A stretch of 54,687 nucleotides of DNA from Geminicoccus sp. (lineage in GTDB: Bacteria; Pseudomonadota; Alphaproteobacteria; UBA7985). Shown piece after piece: positions 38,891 through 46,915 of the stretch. The DNA lies in NCBI GenBank assembly GCA_002708995.1, contig PAPT01000012.1:1-54687 (forward strand), written 5' to 3'. How positions within the stretch are numbered: position 1 is the first letter of the stretch; each line of letters starts with the position of its first letter. Below the pieces are notes generated by a model, which was not told the origin of the DNA, did no database searches, and was given only the letters and a program-made list of their open reading frames with translations. The position numbers were made by a program, and so were the translations under genes.

Positions 38891-40057
38891 ATGTCAGCCC
38901 TAGCGCCCTTCGCCGTCGAGCCTGACCAGACCCGCGGCCGCGCCCATGCCGAACCCATGCCCGATGGCGGTGAACGCGCGCCGCACCAGCGGGATCGGGA
39001 TCGCATCATCCACAGCCGGGCCTTCCGCAAGCTGCTCTACAAGACTCAGGTCTTCGTCAGCGATGAAAACGACAGCCTGCGCACGCGCCTGACCCATTCC
39101 ATGGAGGTAGCGCAGATTTCGCGCGATATGTGCCGCGCGCTGGAAATGAACGAGGATCTGGGGGAGACCATCGCGCTGGCCCACGATCTGGGTCACAGCC
39201 CCTTCGGTCACAGCGGGGAAGACGCGCTGTCGGACTGCCTGAACGAGCGCGGCCTGCCGTCCTTCAATCACAACCTGCAGACCCTGCGCATCGTCACCGG
39301 GCTGGAGCGGCGCTACGCGGCCTTCTACGGCCTGAACCTGTGCTGGGAAACGCTCGAAGGCATCGCCAAGCACAACGGCCCCGTTCATGGCGATCTGGCC
39401 GTGGAGATGGAAGCGCTGCTGGGCGACTTCGACCTCGAACTGCACACCCACGCCTCGGCCGAGGCGCAGGTCGCGGCGCTCTCGGACGATATTGCCTACA
39501 ACACCCACGACGTGGATGACGGCCTGCGCGCGGGACTGCTGGATTTTGACGCGCTGCGGGAGGTGGCCTTGCCCGCGCGGGCGCTGGCGGCAATCGACCG
39601 CGATTTTCCCGGCCTGCCCGCCGACCGCCGCGCTTTCGAGGTCGCGCGCCGCATGATCTCCGAACTGGTGGGGGACGTGCTGACCCAGAGCCGGCTGCTG
39701 CTGGCCCAAAGCGGGGCGCAGTCCGCTGCCGATGTCCGGTCGCTAGAAACCCCGGTGATCGCGTTTTCGGCTGCCATTTGTGCGGATCTGCAGGAGCTGC
39801 GGGCCTTCCTGTTCCACCAGCTCTACCGCCACCCGCAGGTCAACCGCCGCCGCAACAAGACCACCCAGATCATCCGCGACCTGTTCGAGCTTTACGACGC
39901 GCGGCCTAACCTGCTGCTCGGCGAGGCGGGCATGGCAGAGGCGATGGATAACCCGGTTGCCCGCGCCGGTGTGGTCACGGACACTATTGCCAGCATGACT
40001 GATAAAGCCGCCATCGAAGAGCATCGACGACAGTTCGATCTCTACAGCGCCGACTGA
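38891..40057 (+). CDS. dgt: dGTPase-like HD-domain protein
   Basis: A 388-residue deoxyguanosinetriphosphate triphosphohydrolase-like protein. It has RDRIIHSRAFRKLLYKTQVF, the metal-binding HD residues in TRLTHSMEVAQISR and ALAHDLGHSPFGHSGEDAL, DIAYNTHDVDDGLRAG and a C-terminal helical domain. It degrades dNTPs or regulates their pools. I chose the ATG at 38891 because homologues start just before APFAxxP; GTG at 38861 would add ten residues. The gene precedes argS, as in most alphaproteobacteria. Confidence 0.93.
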   Translation: MSALAPFAVEPDQTRGRAHAEPMPDGGERAPHQRDRDRIIHSRAFRKLLYKTQVFVSDENDSLRTRLTHSMEVAQISRDMCRALEMNEDLGETIALAHDLGHSPFGHSGEDALSDCLNERGLPSFNHNLQTLRIVTGLERRYAAFYGLNLCWETLEGIAKHNGPVHGDLAVEMEALLGDFDLELHTHASAEAQVAALSDDIAYNTHDVDDGLRAGLLDFDALREVALPARALAAIDRDFPGLPADRRAFEVARRMISELVGDVLTQSRLLLAQSGAQSAADVRSLETPVIAFSAAICADLQELRAFLFHQLYRHPQVNRRRNKTTQIIRDLFELYDARPNLLLGEAGMAEAMDNPVARAGVVTDTIASMTDKAAIEEHRRQFDLYSAD

Positions 40058-40180
40058 GGTGCCCGCCCGGGTTCGTCTGAACCCGCCCTTCGCCTGTCGT
40101 GCCCGGTGTTCAGACACCCTTGCCGAATTTCCCGCTGACCCGCTACACCGCAACTGATTAGCACTTGCCAAGGCCGCCCC

Positions 40181-41950
40181 ATGAACCTGTTCGCCACCTT
40201 TGAAAGCCGGTTAAGAGCCCACCTGAACGCCATGGTCACCAAGGGCGAATTGCCCGAAGGCCTGCCGCTCAATCGTATGACGGTGGAGCCACCCCGCGAC
40301 GCCAGCCACGGCGATTTCGCCACCAACGCAGCCATGGTGCTGGCCAAGCCAGCGCAGACCAACCCGCGCGCGCTTGCCGAAGCCTTGGTCGCGGAGATCA
40401 GCGGCTGGGATGAGGTGGCGAGCGCGGAGATCGCCGGGCCGGGGTTCATCAACCTGCGCGCCACCGAAGCCGCCTGGCACGACCTGCTGCGCGTCATTCT
40501 GCAGGACGGGGCGGGCTATGGCAGCTCCAAGATGGGGCAGGGCAAGCCGGTCAACGTCGAGTATGTTTCGGCCAACCCCACCGGCCCGTTGCATTTGGGC
40601 CACGCGCGCGGCGCGGTCGTGGGCGACGTGCTGGCGGCCCTGCTGGAAAAAGTCGGCTTCGACGTGCGGCGCGAGTACTACATCAATGACGCCGGCGCGC
40701 AGGTCGACGTGCTGGGCCGGACGGCCTACGCCCGCTACCGGGAGGCGCTGGGCGAGAGCATCCCCCTCGAGCCGGGACAGTACCCCGGCGCCTACATGAT
40801 CGACTGTGCCAAGGCGATGGTCGAGCGCGACGGTGATCAGTGGCTGGGTCGCCCGGAAGCGGAATGGCTGCCGGTGTTCCGCGATTTTGCCATCGCCTAC
40901 AACATGACCGAAGTCCGGGCCACGCTGGCGTCCATGGACATCGAGCAGGTCTACACCAGTGAGCGCAGCGTCGTTGATGCTGGCGGCGTCGAGGCGGCGG
41001 TCGCGCGCCTGACCGAGCTGGGGATGATGTACCGCGGCATTCTGGAGCCGCCCAAGGGCAAGAAGCCCGACGACTGGGAGGAGCGCGAGCAGCTGTTGTT
41101 CCGCTCCACCGACTTTGGCGATGACGTTGACCGGCCGCTGCAGAAGTCCGACGGCTCCTCCACCTACTTCGCCAACGACATTGCCTACCACTTCGATAAG
41201 TTCCAGCGCGGCTACGCCGAGCAGATCGATGTCTGGGGGGAAGACCATAAGGGCTACATCAAGCGCTTGCAGGCCGCCCTTCAGGCGATTTCCGACCAGC
41301 AGGCGGCGCTGGAGATCGTTATCTGCAACATCGTCAAGGTGTTCAAGAACGGCGAGCCAGTGAAGCTGTCCAAGCGGGCGGGGAACATCATCACGCTCGA
41401 AGACATGGTGCAGGAGATCGGTGCGTCGGCGCTGCGCTTCATCATGCTCACGCGCCGAAATCACGAGGTTCTGGAGTTCGATATTGCCGAGGTTACGGCG
41501 GCGACAAAGGAAAATCCGGTATTTTATGTACAGTACGCACATGCCCGTATTTCCAGTGCGTTACGGAAAGCAGCTGAGGTCTTTACGGATTCGCGAATCG
41601 ATGATAGATCATTATGCGATGCTGAGTTTGCTCACTTGCAGACACACGAAGAACAGCGGCTCATTTCTGCCGTTGCTCAGTTCCCTCGATTGGTCGAGAG
41701 CGCCGCTCTCGCGCGGGAGCCGCACCGTGTGGCGTTTTATTTGAGTGACCTGGCCGGGGCTATTCACGGGCTCTGGGCTGCGGGAAATGTAAATCCAGCG
41801 CAAAGAATTGTTGTTGATGACGATCTGCCGCTCACGCAAGCACGCCTTGCGCTGATTAGAGCGGCCCAGATTACATTAGCGACCGGGTTGCGCCTGCTCG
41901 GTGTGGTTCCGGTCGAGGAGCTTCGCCGTAATGAGCAAGAGCTATTTTGA
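40181..41950 (+). CDS. argS: Arginyl-tRNA synthetase
   Basis: Charges tRNA-Arg. The 589-residue class I enzyme has the N-terminal Arg-tRNA recognition domain, a HIGH-type motif in NPTGPLHLGHARG near residue 140 and the KMSKS-like KLSKRAGN near 394. An anticodon-binding DALR domain ends the protein. The first 440 codons use G/C-ending codons like the rest of the window. From about 41510 to the stop, codons such as TTA, AGA, GTA, ATT and AAT become common although the protein stays a normal ArgS. The last 20 bases overlap the SPOR gene. Confidence 0.97.
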   Translation: MNLFATFESRLRAHLNAMVTKGELPEGLPLNRMTVEPPRDASHGDFATNAAMVLAKPAQTNPRALAEALVAEISGWDEVASAEIAGPGFINLRATEAAWHDLLRVILQDGAGYGSSKMGQGKPVNVEYVSANPTGPLHLGHARGAVVGDVLAALLEKVGFDVRREYYINDAGAQVDVLGRTAYARYREALGESIPLEPGQYPGAYMIDCAKAMVERDGDQWLGRPEAEWLPVFRDFAIAYNMTEVRATLASMDIEQVYTSERSVVDAGGVEAAVARLTELGMMYRGILEPPKGKKPDDWEEREQLLFRSTDFGDDVDRPLQKSDGSSTYFANDIAYHFDKFQRGYAEQIDVWGEDHKGYIKRLQAALQAISDQQAALEIVICNIVKVFKNGEPVKLSKRAGNIITLEDMVQEIGASALRFIMLTRRNHEVLEFDIAEVTAATKENPVFYVQYAHARISSALRKAAEVFTDSRIDDRSLCDAEFAHLQTHEEQRLISAVAQFPRLVESAALAREPHRVAFYLSDLAGAIHGLWAAGNVNPAQRIVVDDDLPLTQARLALIRAAQITLATGLRLLGVVPVEELRRNEQELF

Positions 41951-44150
41951 ACAGCGGATTTTTGGACAGAACACGCCCGAAGGCGCATCAGAACAGGCCC
42001 CTGAAATCTCTGTTGGCGCCCAGCCGCAGTCTGCGCCGCAACAACCGGCGCCATCCGATGCTGTGCCATCCCAGCCCTATCGCTTTGGTGCCGCCGCGCG
42101 GGGGGAACATCCGCCCATAGCCTCGCAGGCCTATGAAGACCGTGTGCAGCAGCAGGAATGGTCTGCCGCTGAAGAACTGCGCAGCCGCATCGGCATGTCC
42201 CACCGTGAGCGCGCGCGGCTCGAACGCTCCCTGCAGTGGGAGCCGGCATCCGACGCCGATATTCCGCCCGAAGAAACGCCCTACCTCGGGCAGGTCAACG
42301 CCAGCGATGCGCCCTTTCCGCACGGGACGCCCCAGCCCCACATCACACCACCCCACGTCACACCACCCCAGACAAACGAACCACAGTCTATGGAGCCGAC
42401 CATCGGTCTCCACGCCGCTGATACCCTGGACCCACACAGGCCGAACCCTGACCATGCTGCGCCGACCACCACCGGCGCGGCGGCCGGCGGCATGGCTTAC
42501 GATGATGACGAAGACGCCTACACCGAACAGCCCTTGAGCGAGACCATCCCCGCGCCCGCGCCCGAGCACGTCTATTCGGACGCGCCCGCCACCACGGGCA
42601 CCCATGGCATCAGCCCGGAGCAGGCCCCTGACGCAGCGGTGACAGAAACCCGCATCGCTTCAGCCACCGGCGTGCGCCCCGGTGCGCGGATCGACCTCGC
42701 CGACGAGCGGGCAGGGACCAGCACCGTGCCTTACCTGCACGTGCGCGCCGAAGACCGCATGGGTGTCACGTCTGCAGAAACGGCTTCACCCACGCAGTCC
42801 GCCGCGCGAGACAACAAGCGCGCCAAACTGGGCCGCAACCCGCTGGCGCTCGCCTTCCTGCGCCGCAAGCAAAGCGGGGAGCAGGACCAACGTCGCCCGG
42901 CGCCGGTGACAGCCGCGGCCGCGCTCGCCAACCAGCAGGTCCGGCAGCGGGAGGCCGAACACACTTCACTGCTCGGATGGGTGCGCAATGGTGCCTTCGC
43001 GCTGTTTGCGCTGTTCGCGCTGGGCGTCGTGATGTCCGTGAGTTACGCGGGCTTCCAGCGGCTGGGCAATCCGGACGCGGGTGGCGATATTCCGGTGATC
43101 AGCGCGCCAACCTCGCCGATCCGTGTCACGCCGGAACAGGCCGGGCTCGACCCGGACTTCGCTCAGGGCCGGGTGTTCGAGAGCGACCTCAGCATCATGA
43201 ACCAGCCCAGCGGCGATATGGCACTGTCCGACGACCGCTATGCTGCGGCTGATCAGGAAAACCCGACACTCCAGATGGGCTTCGGCACCGGTGCGGAAGA
43301 CCCGACCGGCACGACGGACCGCCTCGATCCGGTCAGTGATATCATCGAGAATGCGGCACTGTCCGCGCCACAGCTGACCGCGCCCGCCGTGCCGCTGGTG
43401 CCGGAGAGCACCGGCGGCGCGCAGGCGACAACCGTTGCAGCAACCGGCGCTGGCACAGCTTCCGGGGCACCGGATAACGGCAGCCTGCAGTTCCTGCTTG
43501 AAGACACCGCTGCCACCGCCCCCGACGCCCCCGTCTCGGGTACAGCAGCGGCTACCCAGACCTCGCCGGATGCATCAGCCCCTTCCGTCGATGCAGGCTC
43601 GACCCTCGACGATCTGACCCCGCTGGCCAATGCCATGAACGACCTACCACCTCCGGTGACGCCGAAACTGCGCGGTGCCGTAACGGTGCCGCGACAGGCC
43701 CTGGTGGTGCCGGTGCAGGCCGCGCTAGCGCCCCAGCCGACGCCTTCGTCCACGGTCAATATTCTGGGCACGGAAACCGCTGCCTTGACGCCGGGGTCGG
43801 TGCGCGGTTCGGCAACCACGGTGGTTGCCATTGACCCGGCTTCGGGCCAGCCGACCACGCCACAGGCGCCGAGCCTGACCGGGGCGGCTGTTGTCGCGCC
43901 CTTCGGCATCCAGCTTGGCGCCCTGCGCTCGGAGCAGCAGGCTGACGCCTTGTGGCAGCGCCTGACGCAAAAGTTCCCGGGCTTACTCGGCAGCCTTTCG
44001 CACCGCGTGGTGTCCTACGATTCCGGCGCGCGCGGCATGTTCTATCGCCTGCAGGCTGGCCCCATGCCGACCAAGTCGACGGCGCAGGATTTCTGCGTAC
44101 AGCTGAAGCGTCAGGGGCAGGACTGTATATTCGTGCGGGGGCAGTCCTGA
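41931..44150 (+). CDS. SPOR-domain membrane protein
   Basis: A 739-residue bitopic protein. The cytosolic part (residues 1-345) is mostly disordered, Pro/Ala/Thr-rich, with a small HITPPHVTPP duplication near residue 140. One membrane helix lies at about 350-372 (NGAFALFALFALGVVMSVSYA). A long disordered periplasmic linker leads to a SPOR domain at about 660-739 (FGIQLGALRSEQQADALWQRL, YRLQAGPMPTKSTAQDFC), which binds denuded peptidoglycan at the septum. The start at 41931 overlaps argS. It is probably a cell-division protein, as in other argS-SPOR pairs. Confidence 0.9.
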   Translation: MSKSYFEQRIFGQNTPEGASEQAPEISVGAQPQSAPQQPAPSDAVPSQPYRFGAAARGEHPPIASQAYEDRVQQQEWSAAEELRSRIGMSHRERARLERSLQWEPASDADIPPEETPYLGQVNASDAPFPHGTPQPHITPPHVTPPQTNEPQSMEPTIGLHAADTLDPHRPNPDHAAPTTTGAAAGGMAYDDDEDAYTEQPLSETIPAPAPEHVYSDAPATTGTHGISPEQAPDAAVTETRIASATGVRPGARIDLADERAGTSTVPYLHVRAEDRMGVTSAETASPTQSAARDNKRAKLGRNPLALAFLRRKQSGEQDQRRPAPVTAAAALANQQVRQREAEHTSLLGWVRNGAFALFALFALGVVMSVSYAGFQRLGNPDAGGDIPVISAPTSPIRVTPEQAGLDPDFAQGRVFESDLSIMNQPSGDMALSDDRYAAADQENPTLQMGFGTGAEDPTGTTDRLDPVSDIIENAALSAPQLTAPAVPLVPESTGGAQATTVAATGAGTASGAPDNGSLQFLLEDTAATAPDAPVSGTAAATQTSPDASAPSVDAGSTLDDLTPLANAMNDLPPPVTPKLRGAVTVPRQALVVPVQAALAPQPTPSSTVNILGTETAALTPGSVRGSATTVVAIDPASGQPTTPQAPSLTGAAVVAPFGIQLGALRSEQQADALWQRLTQKFPGLLGSLSHRVVSYDSGARGMFYRLQAGPMPTKSTAQDFCVQLKRQGQDCIFVRGQS

Positions 44151-44247
44151 GACGCTGAGGTCGCCTCCGTGCCACAGGTCATCTAAATCGGACTTATCCC
44201 CAGCGGTCTGAATTCCCATCCGGGTTGCTTTGGCCTATGACCACGGC

Positions 44248-45075
44248 ATGGAAAATTCGTCGCATAATGCTGAAACGAATCCGGACTTCGAAGACGACGG
44301 TGGCGCCCCGGAAGCCCGGGATGCGCTGATTCTGCGGCTCGAAGGCTACGAAGGCCCTATCGACCTCCTGCTGGACCTCGCCCGTGATCAGCGGGTCGAT
44401 CTGGGCCAGATTTCGATCCTTCCGCTGGTCGACCAGTATCTGCAGTTCATGCGGCTGGTGAAGCGCAAGCGGCTCGATCTCGCCGCCGAATACCTCGTGA
44501 TGGCGGCCTGGCTGGCCTACCTAAAATCCAAGATCCTGCTGCCGTCTACGGCCGAGGAGTCGATCGCAGCGGCGGAGTCAGCCGAGGCCATCGCCTTTCG
44601 CCTGCAGCGGCTTGCCGCGATGCAGAAGGCGGCGGTCGATGTCTTCGACCTGCCAGCGCTGGGCGAACGCCGCTTCGTGCGCGGACCGGCGCTGGAAATC
44701 AGCCGGAAGACCGAGCGCCGGCTCGATGTCGAGCTCTACCACCTGCTGCGGGCCTACGCGCTGGTGCAGAACCGGCACGCAGGCGTTGAGCGCGCGGTGC
44801 GGAAGATCCCGGTCTACAGCCTCGAAGACGCTGTCAAGAATCTGGCGCGGCTGGTGAACGGGCCGATCCCGGCGTGGCGCACGCTGTCGTCCTTCCTGCC
44901 GATTGAGCTCAGCTCGCCCGCCAAGCGGCGTTCGGCGCAGGCGTCATTCTTTGCCGCCAGTCTGGAGCTGGCCCGCCGTGGGGTAATCAGCCTGCGGCAG
45001 GACGGCGCCTTTGACGAAATCTACCTGCGCACACCCGAGGGGCGCGTGTTTGACCAAGAGGAGAGCGGCGCTTGA
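44248..45075 (+). CDS. scpA: ScpA, condensin kleisin subunit
   Basis: With ScpB and SMC it compacts and segregates the chromosome. The 275-residue protein has the ScpA core LEGYEGPIDLLLDLARDQRVDLGQISILPLVDQYL, then LAAEYLVMAAWLAYLKSKILLP, and a C-terminal winged helix (RRSAQASFFAASLELARRGVISLRQDGAFDEIYLR). The start is uncertain: the ATG at 44248 and a TTG at 44230 are in frame, neither with a good ribosome site. The nagZ gene often found between the SPOR gene and scpA is missing. Confidence 0.93.
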   Translation: MENSSHNAETNPDFEDDGGAPEARDALILRLEGYEGPIDLLLDLARDQRVDLGQISILPLVDQYLQFMRLVKRKRLDLAAEYLVMAAWLAYLKSKILLPSTAEESIAAAESAEAIAFRLQRLAAMQKAAVDVFDLPALGERRFVRGPALEISRKTERRLDVELYHLLRAYALVQNRHAGVERAVRKIPVYSLEDAVKNLARLVNGPIPAWRTLSSFLPIELSSPAKRRSAQASFFAASLELARRGVISLRQDGAFDEIYLRTPEGRVFDQEESGA

Positions 45076-45749
45076 GCGACTTCAATTCCCTGCGCCTGAT
45101 CGAGGCCCTGCTGTTCGCCTCCAAGGAGCCGGTGCCCGTCTCCCTGCTCGCAGCACAGCTGCCCGAAGAGGAGGACGTCGAGGCGATCTTGACCACGCTG
45201 CAGTCGCACTACGCCAACCGCGGCATCGTGCTGGAGCAGGCCGGTAAGACCTGGGCCTTCCGCACCGCCTCTGACCTCGCCGGGGATCTCGCGCTCGAAC
45301 GCGTCGCCAGCCGGCGGCTGAGCCGGGCTGCCATGGAGACCATGGCGATCATCGCCTACCACCAGCCCGTGACCCGTGCCGAGATCGAAGACATTCGTGG
45401 GGTCGCTGTCGCCAAGGGCACAGTGGATACGCTGCTCGAAGCCGAGTGGATCAAGCCACGCGGCCGCAAACAAACGCCGGGACGACCGCTGATGTGGGGC
45501 ACGACGGACGAGTTTCTCGACCACTTCGGCCTCGCCAGCGTCAAGGACCTGCCCGGCATGGAAGAACTCAAGTCTGCCGGCCTGCTGGACCGGCGCGAAG
45601 GGCTTGCATCATTGCCAACGGGGGACGACAGCGATGAAGACGAAGGCGAGACGGAGCTGGAGCTCGAACTCGGGTTCGAAGAAAGCGGGGAAGGCACCGA
45701 ACCTGGCGGCACGGCGGAGGTCATTCAACTCGATCAGGCGCGCAGCTGA
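45072..45749 (+). CDS. scpB: ScpB, condensin accessory subunit
   Basis: A 225-residue partner of ScpA with two winged-helix domains: RLIEALLFASKEPVPVSLLAAQLPEE and ALERVASRRLSRAAMETMAIIAYHQPVTRAEIEDIRGVAVAKGTVDTLLE, then GRPLMWGTTDEFLDHFGLASVKDLPGMEEL. The C-terminal tail is acidic. The TTG start overlaps the scpA stop by four bases, so translation is coupled. Confidence 0.93.
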   Translation: MSDFNSLRLIEALLFASKEPVPVSLLAAQLPEEEDVEAILTTLQSHYANRGIVLEQAGKTWAFRTASDLAGDLALERVASRRLSRAAMETMAIIAYHQPVTRAEIEDIRGVAVAKGTVDTLLEAEWIKPRGRKQTPGRPLMWGTTDEFLDHFGLASVKDLPGMEELKSAGLLDRREGLASLPTGDDSDEDEGETELELELGFEESGEGTEPGGTAEVIQLDQARS

Positions 45750-45929
45750 GCGCGTTGCGACGGCCAAGGTCGGGCGCAGCTGATCCGTCTCTCGGTCACT
45801 CCGGCCTCCGCCCGGGTAGCCGCCAACCCCTTTAAAGAGTTGCACCGCTCCCCTTTAGCCCCATATCATGGGGCAAATTGGGCCTCGCTGCATGCGCTGT
45901 CCCGCTAAGAAGAATTCGGAGGAAAAACC

Positions 45930-46292
45930 ATGGGTCTTGGTGGTCTCGGAAACCCCATTGTATTGCTGATCCTGCTGCTGATCATTCTGCTGGTCTTCGG
46001 TCGGGGACGCATTCCCGGCCTGATGGGTGACATGGCCAAGGGCATCAACGCATTCCGTTCCGGCCTGCGTGAAGGCAAGGAAGAGGAAGGAGAAGCCGCT
46101 TCGACGGCGGCCGCTGCGTCTGAGCCAGAACCTGCGAAAACCATTGAGCATGATGAGACCGCAGAACCGGTCACGCCTGCTGCCAAGAAGAAGCCAGCAG
46201 CGAAAAAGCCAGCGGCCAAGAAGCCGGCTGCAAAGAAGCCTGCTGCGAAAAAGGCAGCCCCCAAAAAGACGACGGCGAGCAAGGCAAAGTAG
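45930..46292 (+). CDS. tatA: TatA, twin-arginine translocase pore subunit, with Lys/Ala-rich tail
   Basis: A 120-residue TatA: short N-terminus, membrane helix at about residues 8-22, the F-G hinge ([10 protein letters not shown]) and an amphipathic helix ([16 protein letters not shown]). It forms the export pore for folded proteins. After an acidic segment it carries an unusual tail of repeated AAKKP units (about residues 85-120) that resembles histone H1 tails. GGAGG precedes the ATG. An intrinsic terminator overlaps its stop codon. Confidence 0.94.
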   Translation: MGLGGLGNPIVLLILLLIILLVFGRGRIPGLMGDMAKGINAFRSGLREGKEEEGEAASTAAAASEPEPAKTIEHDETAEPVTPAAKKKPAAKKPAAKKPAAKKPAAKKAAPKKTTASKAK

Positions 46293-46323
46293 GGCGAGGT
46301 TCATCGCTCTACCCTTCTTTTTT
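46289..46323 (+). terminator. Intrinsic terminator between tatA and tatB
   Basis: GTAGGGCGA (46289-46297) pairs with TCGCTCTAC (46304-46312), nine pairs with one G-U, loop of six, followed by CCTTC and six T. It overlaps the tatA stop codon. Partial termination here would give more tatA than tatBC mRNA. Confidence 0.65.
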
Positions 46324-46378
46324 CGCCCGCTCTCCTGCCGTCCTGTCATCGCTCACTGAAGCCGTTCGAGGGTAAGCC

Positions 46379-46912
46379 GTGTTTGGTCTAGGCATGACCG
46401 AAATGATCGTGATCGGCGTGATCGCTTTGCTGGTCGTCGGTCCCAAGGATTTGCCCCGGCTGCTCAAGGGCATCGCCGGTTTCATGCGCCAGCTGCGTAA
46501 GCTGACCCGTGAATTTCAGGGCGTGGTCAACGACATGATCCGCGAAAGCGACCTCGACGACCTGCGCAAGGAAGCCCAGGACCTGCGCAGCAATATCGAT
46601 CCGACGCAGGACCTGCGCGACGCCATGCGCGAGACCGAGAACGAGATCAACGAAGCCTCGAACGCGGTCTCCAATCCGTTCTCGCAGGTCACGACCAGCA
46701 GCGAGGCTGCCGGCCCGGCTGATACCCCTGAACCAGCACCGACCACTGCTGCCGCAGCAAAGACGACCCCAGCGGTCAAGAAAGCGGTGGTGGTCAGGAA
46801 GGCTGCACCGGCAAAAAAGGCTGCACTGGCAAAAAAGGGCGCGTCCGCGAAGAAAACCACGACCGCGAAGAAAACCACGACCGCCGCCAGCCGGTCGAAG
46901 GCGTCGGACTGA
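46379..46912 (+). CDS. tatB: TatB, with Lys/Ala-rich tail
   Basis: The TatBC receptor subunit. The 177-residue protein starts at GTG with the TatB signature FGLGMTEMIVIGVIALLVVGPKDLPRLL (helix, Glu near residue 6, G-P hinge) and a long amphipathic helix. Residues about 135-177 are a Lys/Ala/Thr-rich tail (repeated AKKTTTAKK-like units), parallel to that of TatA. tatC starts three bases after the stop. Confidence 0.93.
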   Translation: MFGLGMTEMIVIGVIALLVVGPKDLPRLLKGIAGFMRQLRKLTREFQGVVNDMIRESDLDDLRKEAQDLRSNIDPTQDLRDAMRETENEINEASNAVSNPFSQVTTSSEAAGPADTPEPAPTTAAAAKTTPAVKKAVVVRKAAPAKKAALAKKGASAKKTTTAKKTTTAASRSKASD

Positions 46913-46915
46913 TCC

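Noticed and set aside
40211-41542. 443-codon open frame antisense to argS
   Set aside because: It lies inside a conserved argS and arises from high GC in the third codon position; no ribosome site and no domain.
42350-42385. Short CACACCACCCC-type duplications inside the SPOR gene
   Set aside because: Only two copies inside a low-complexity coding region, not a CRISPR or mobile repeat.
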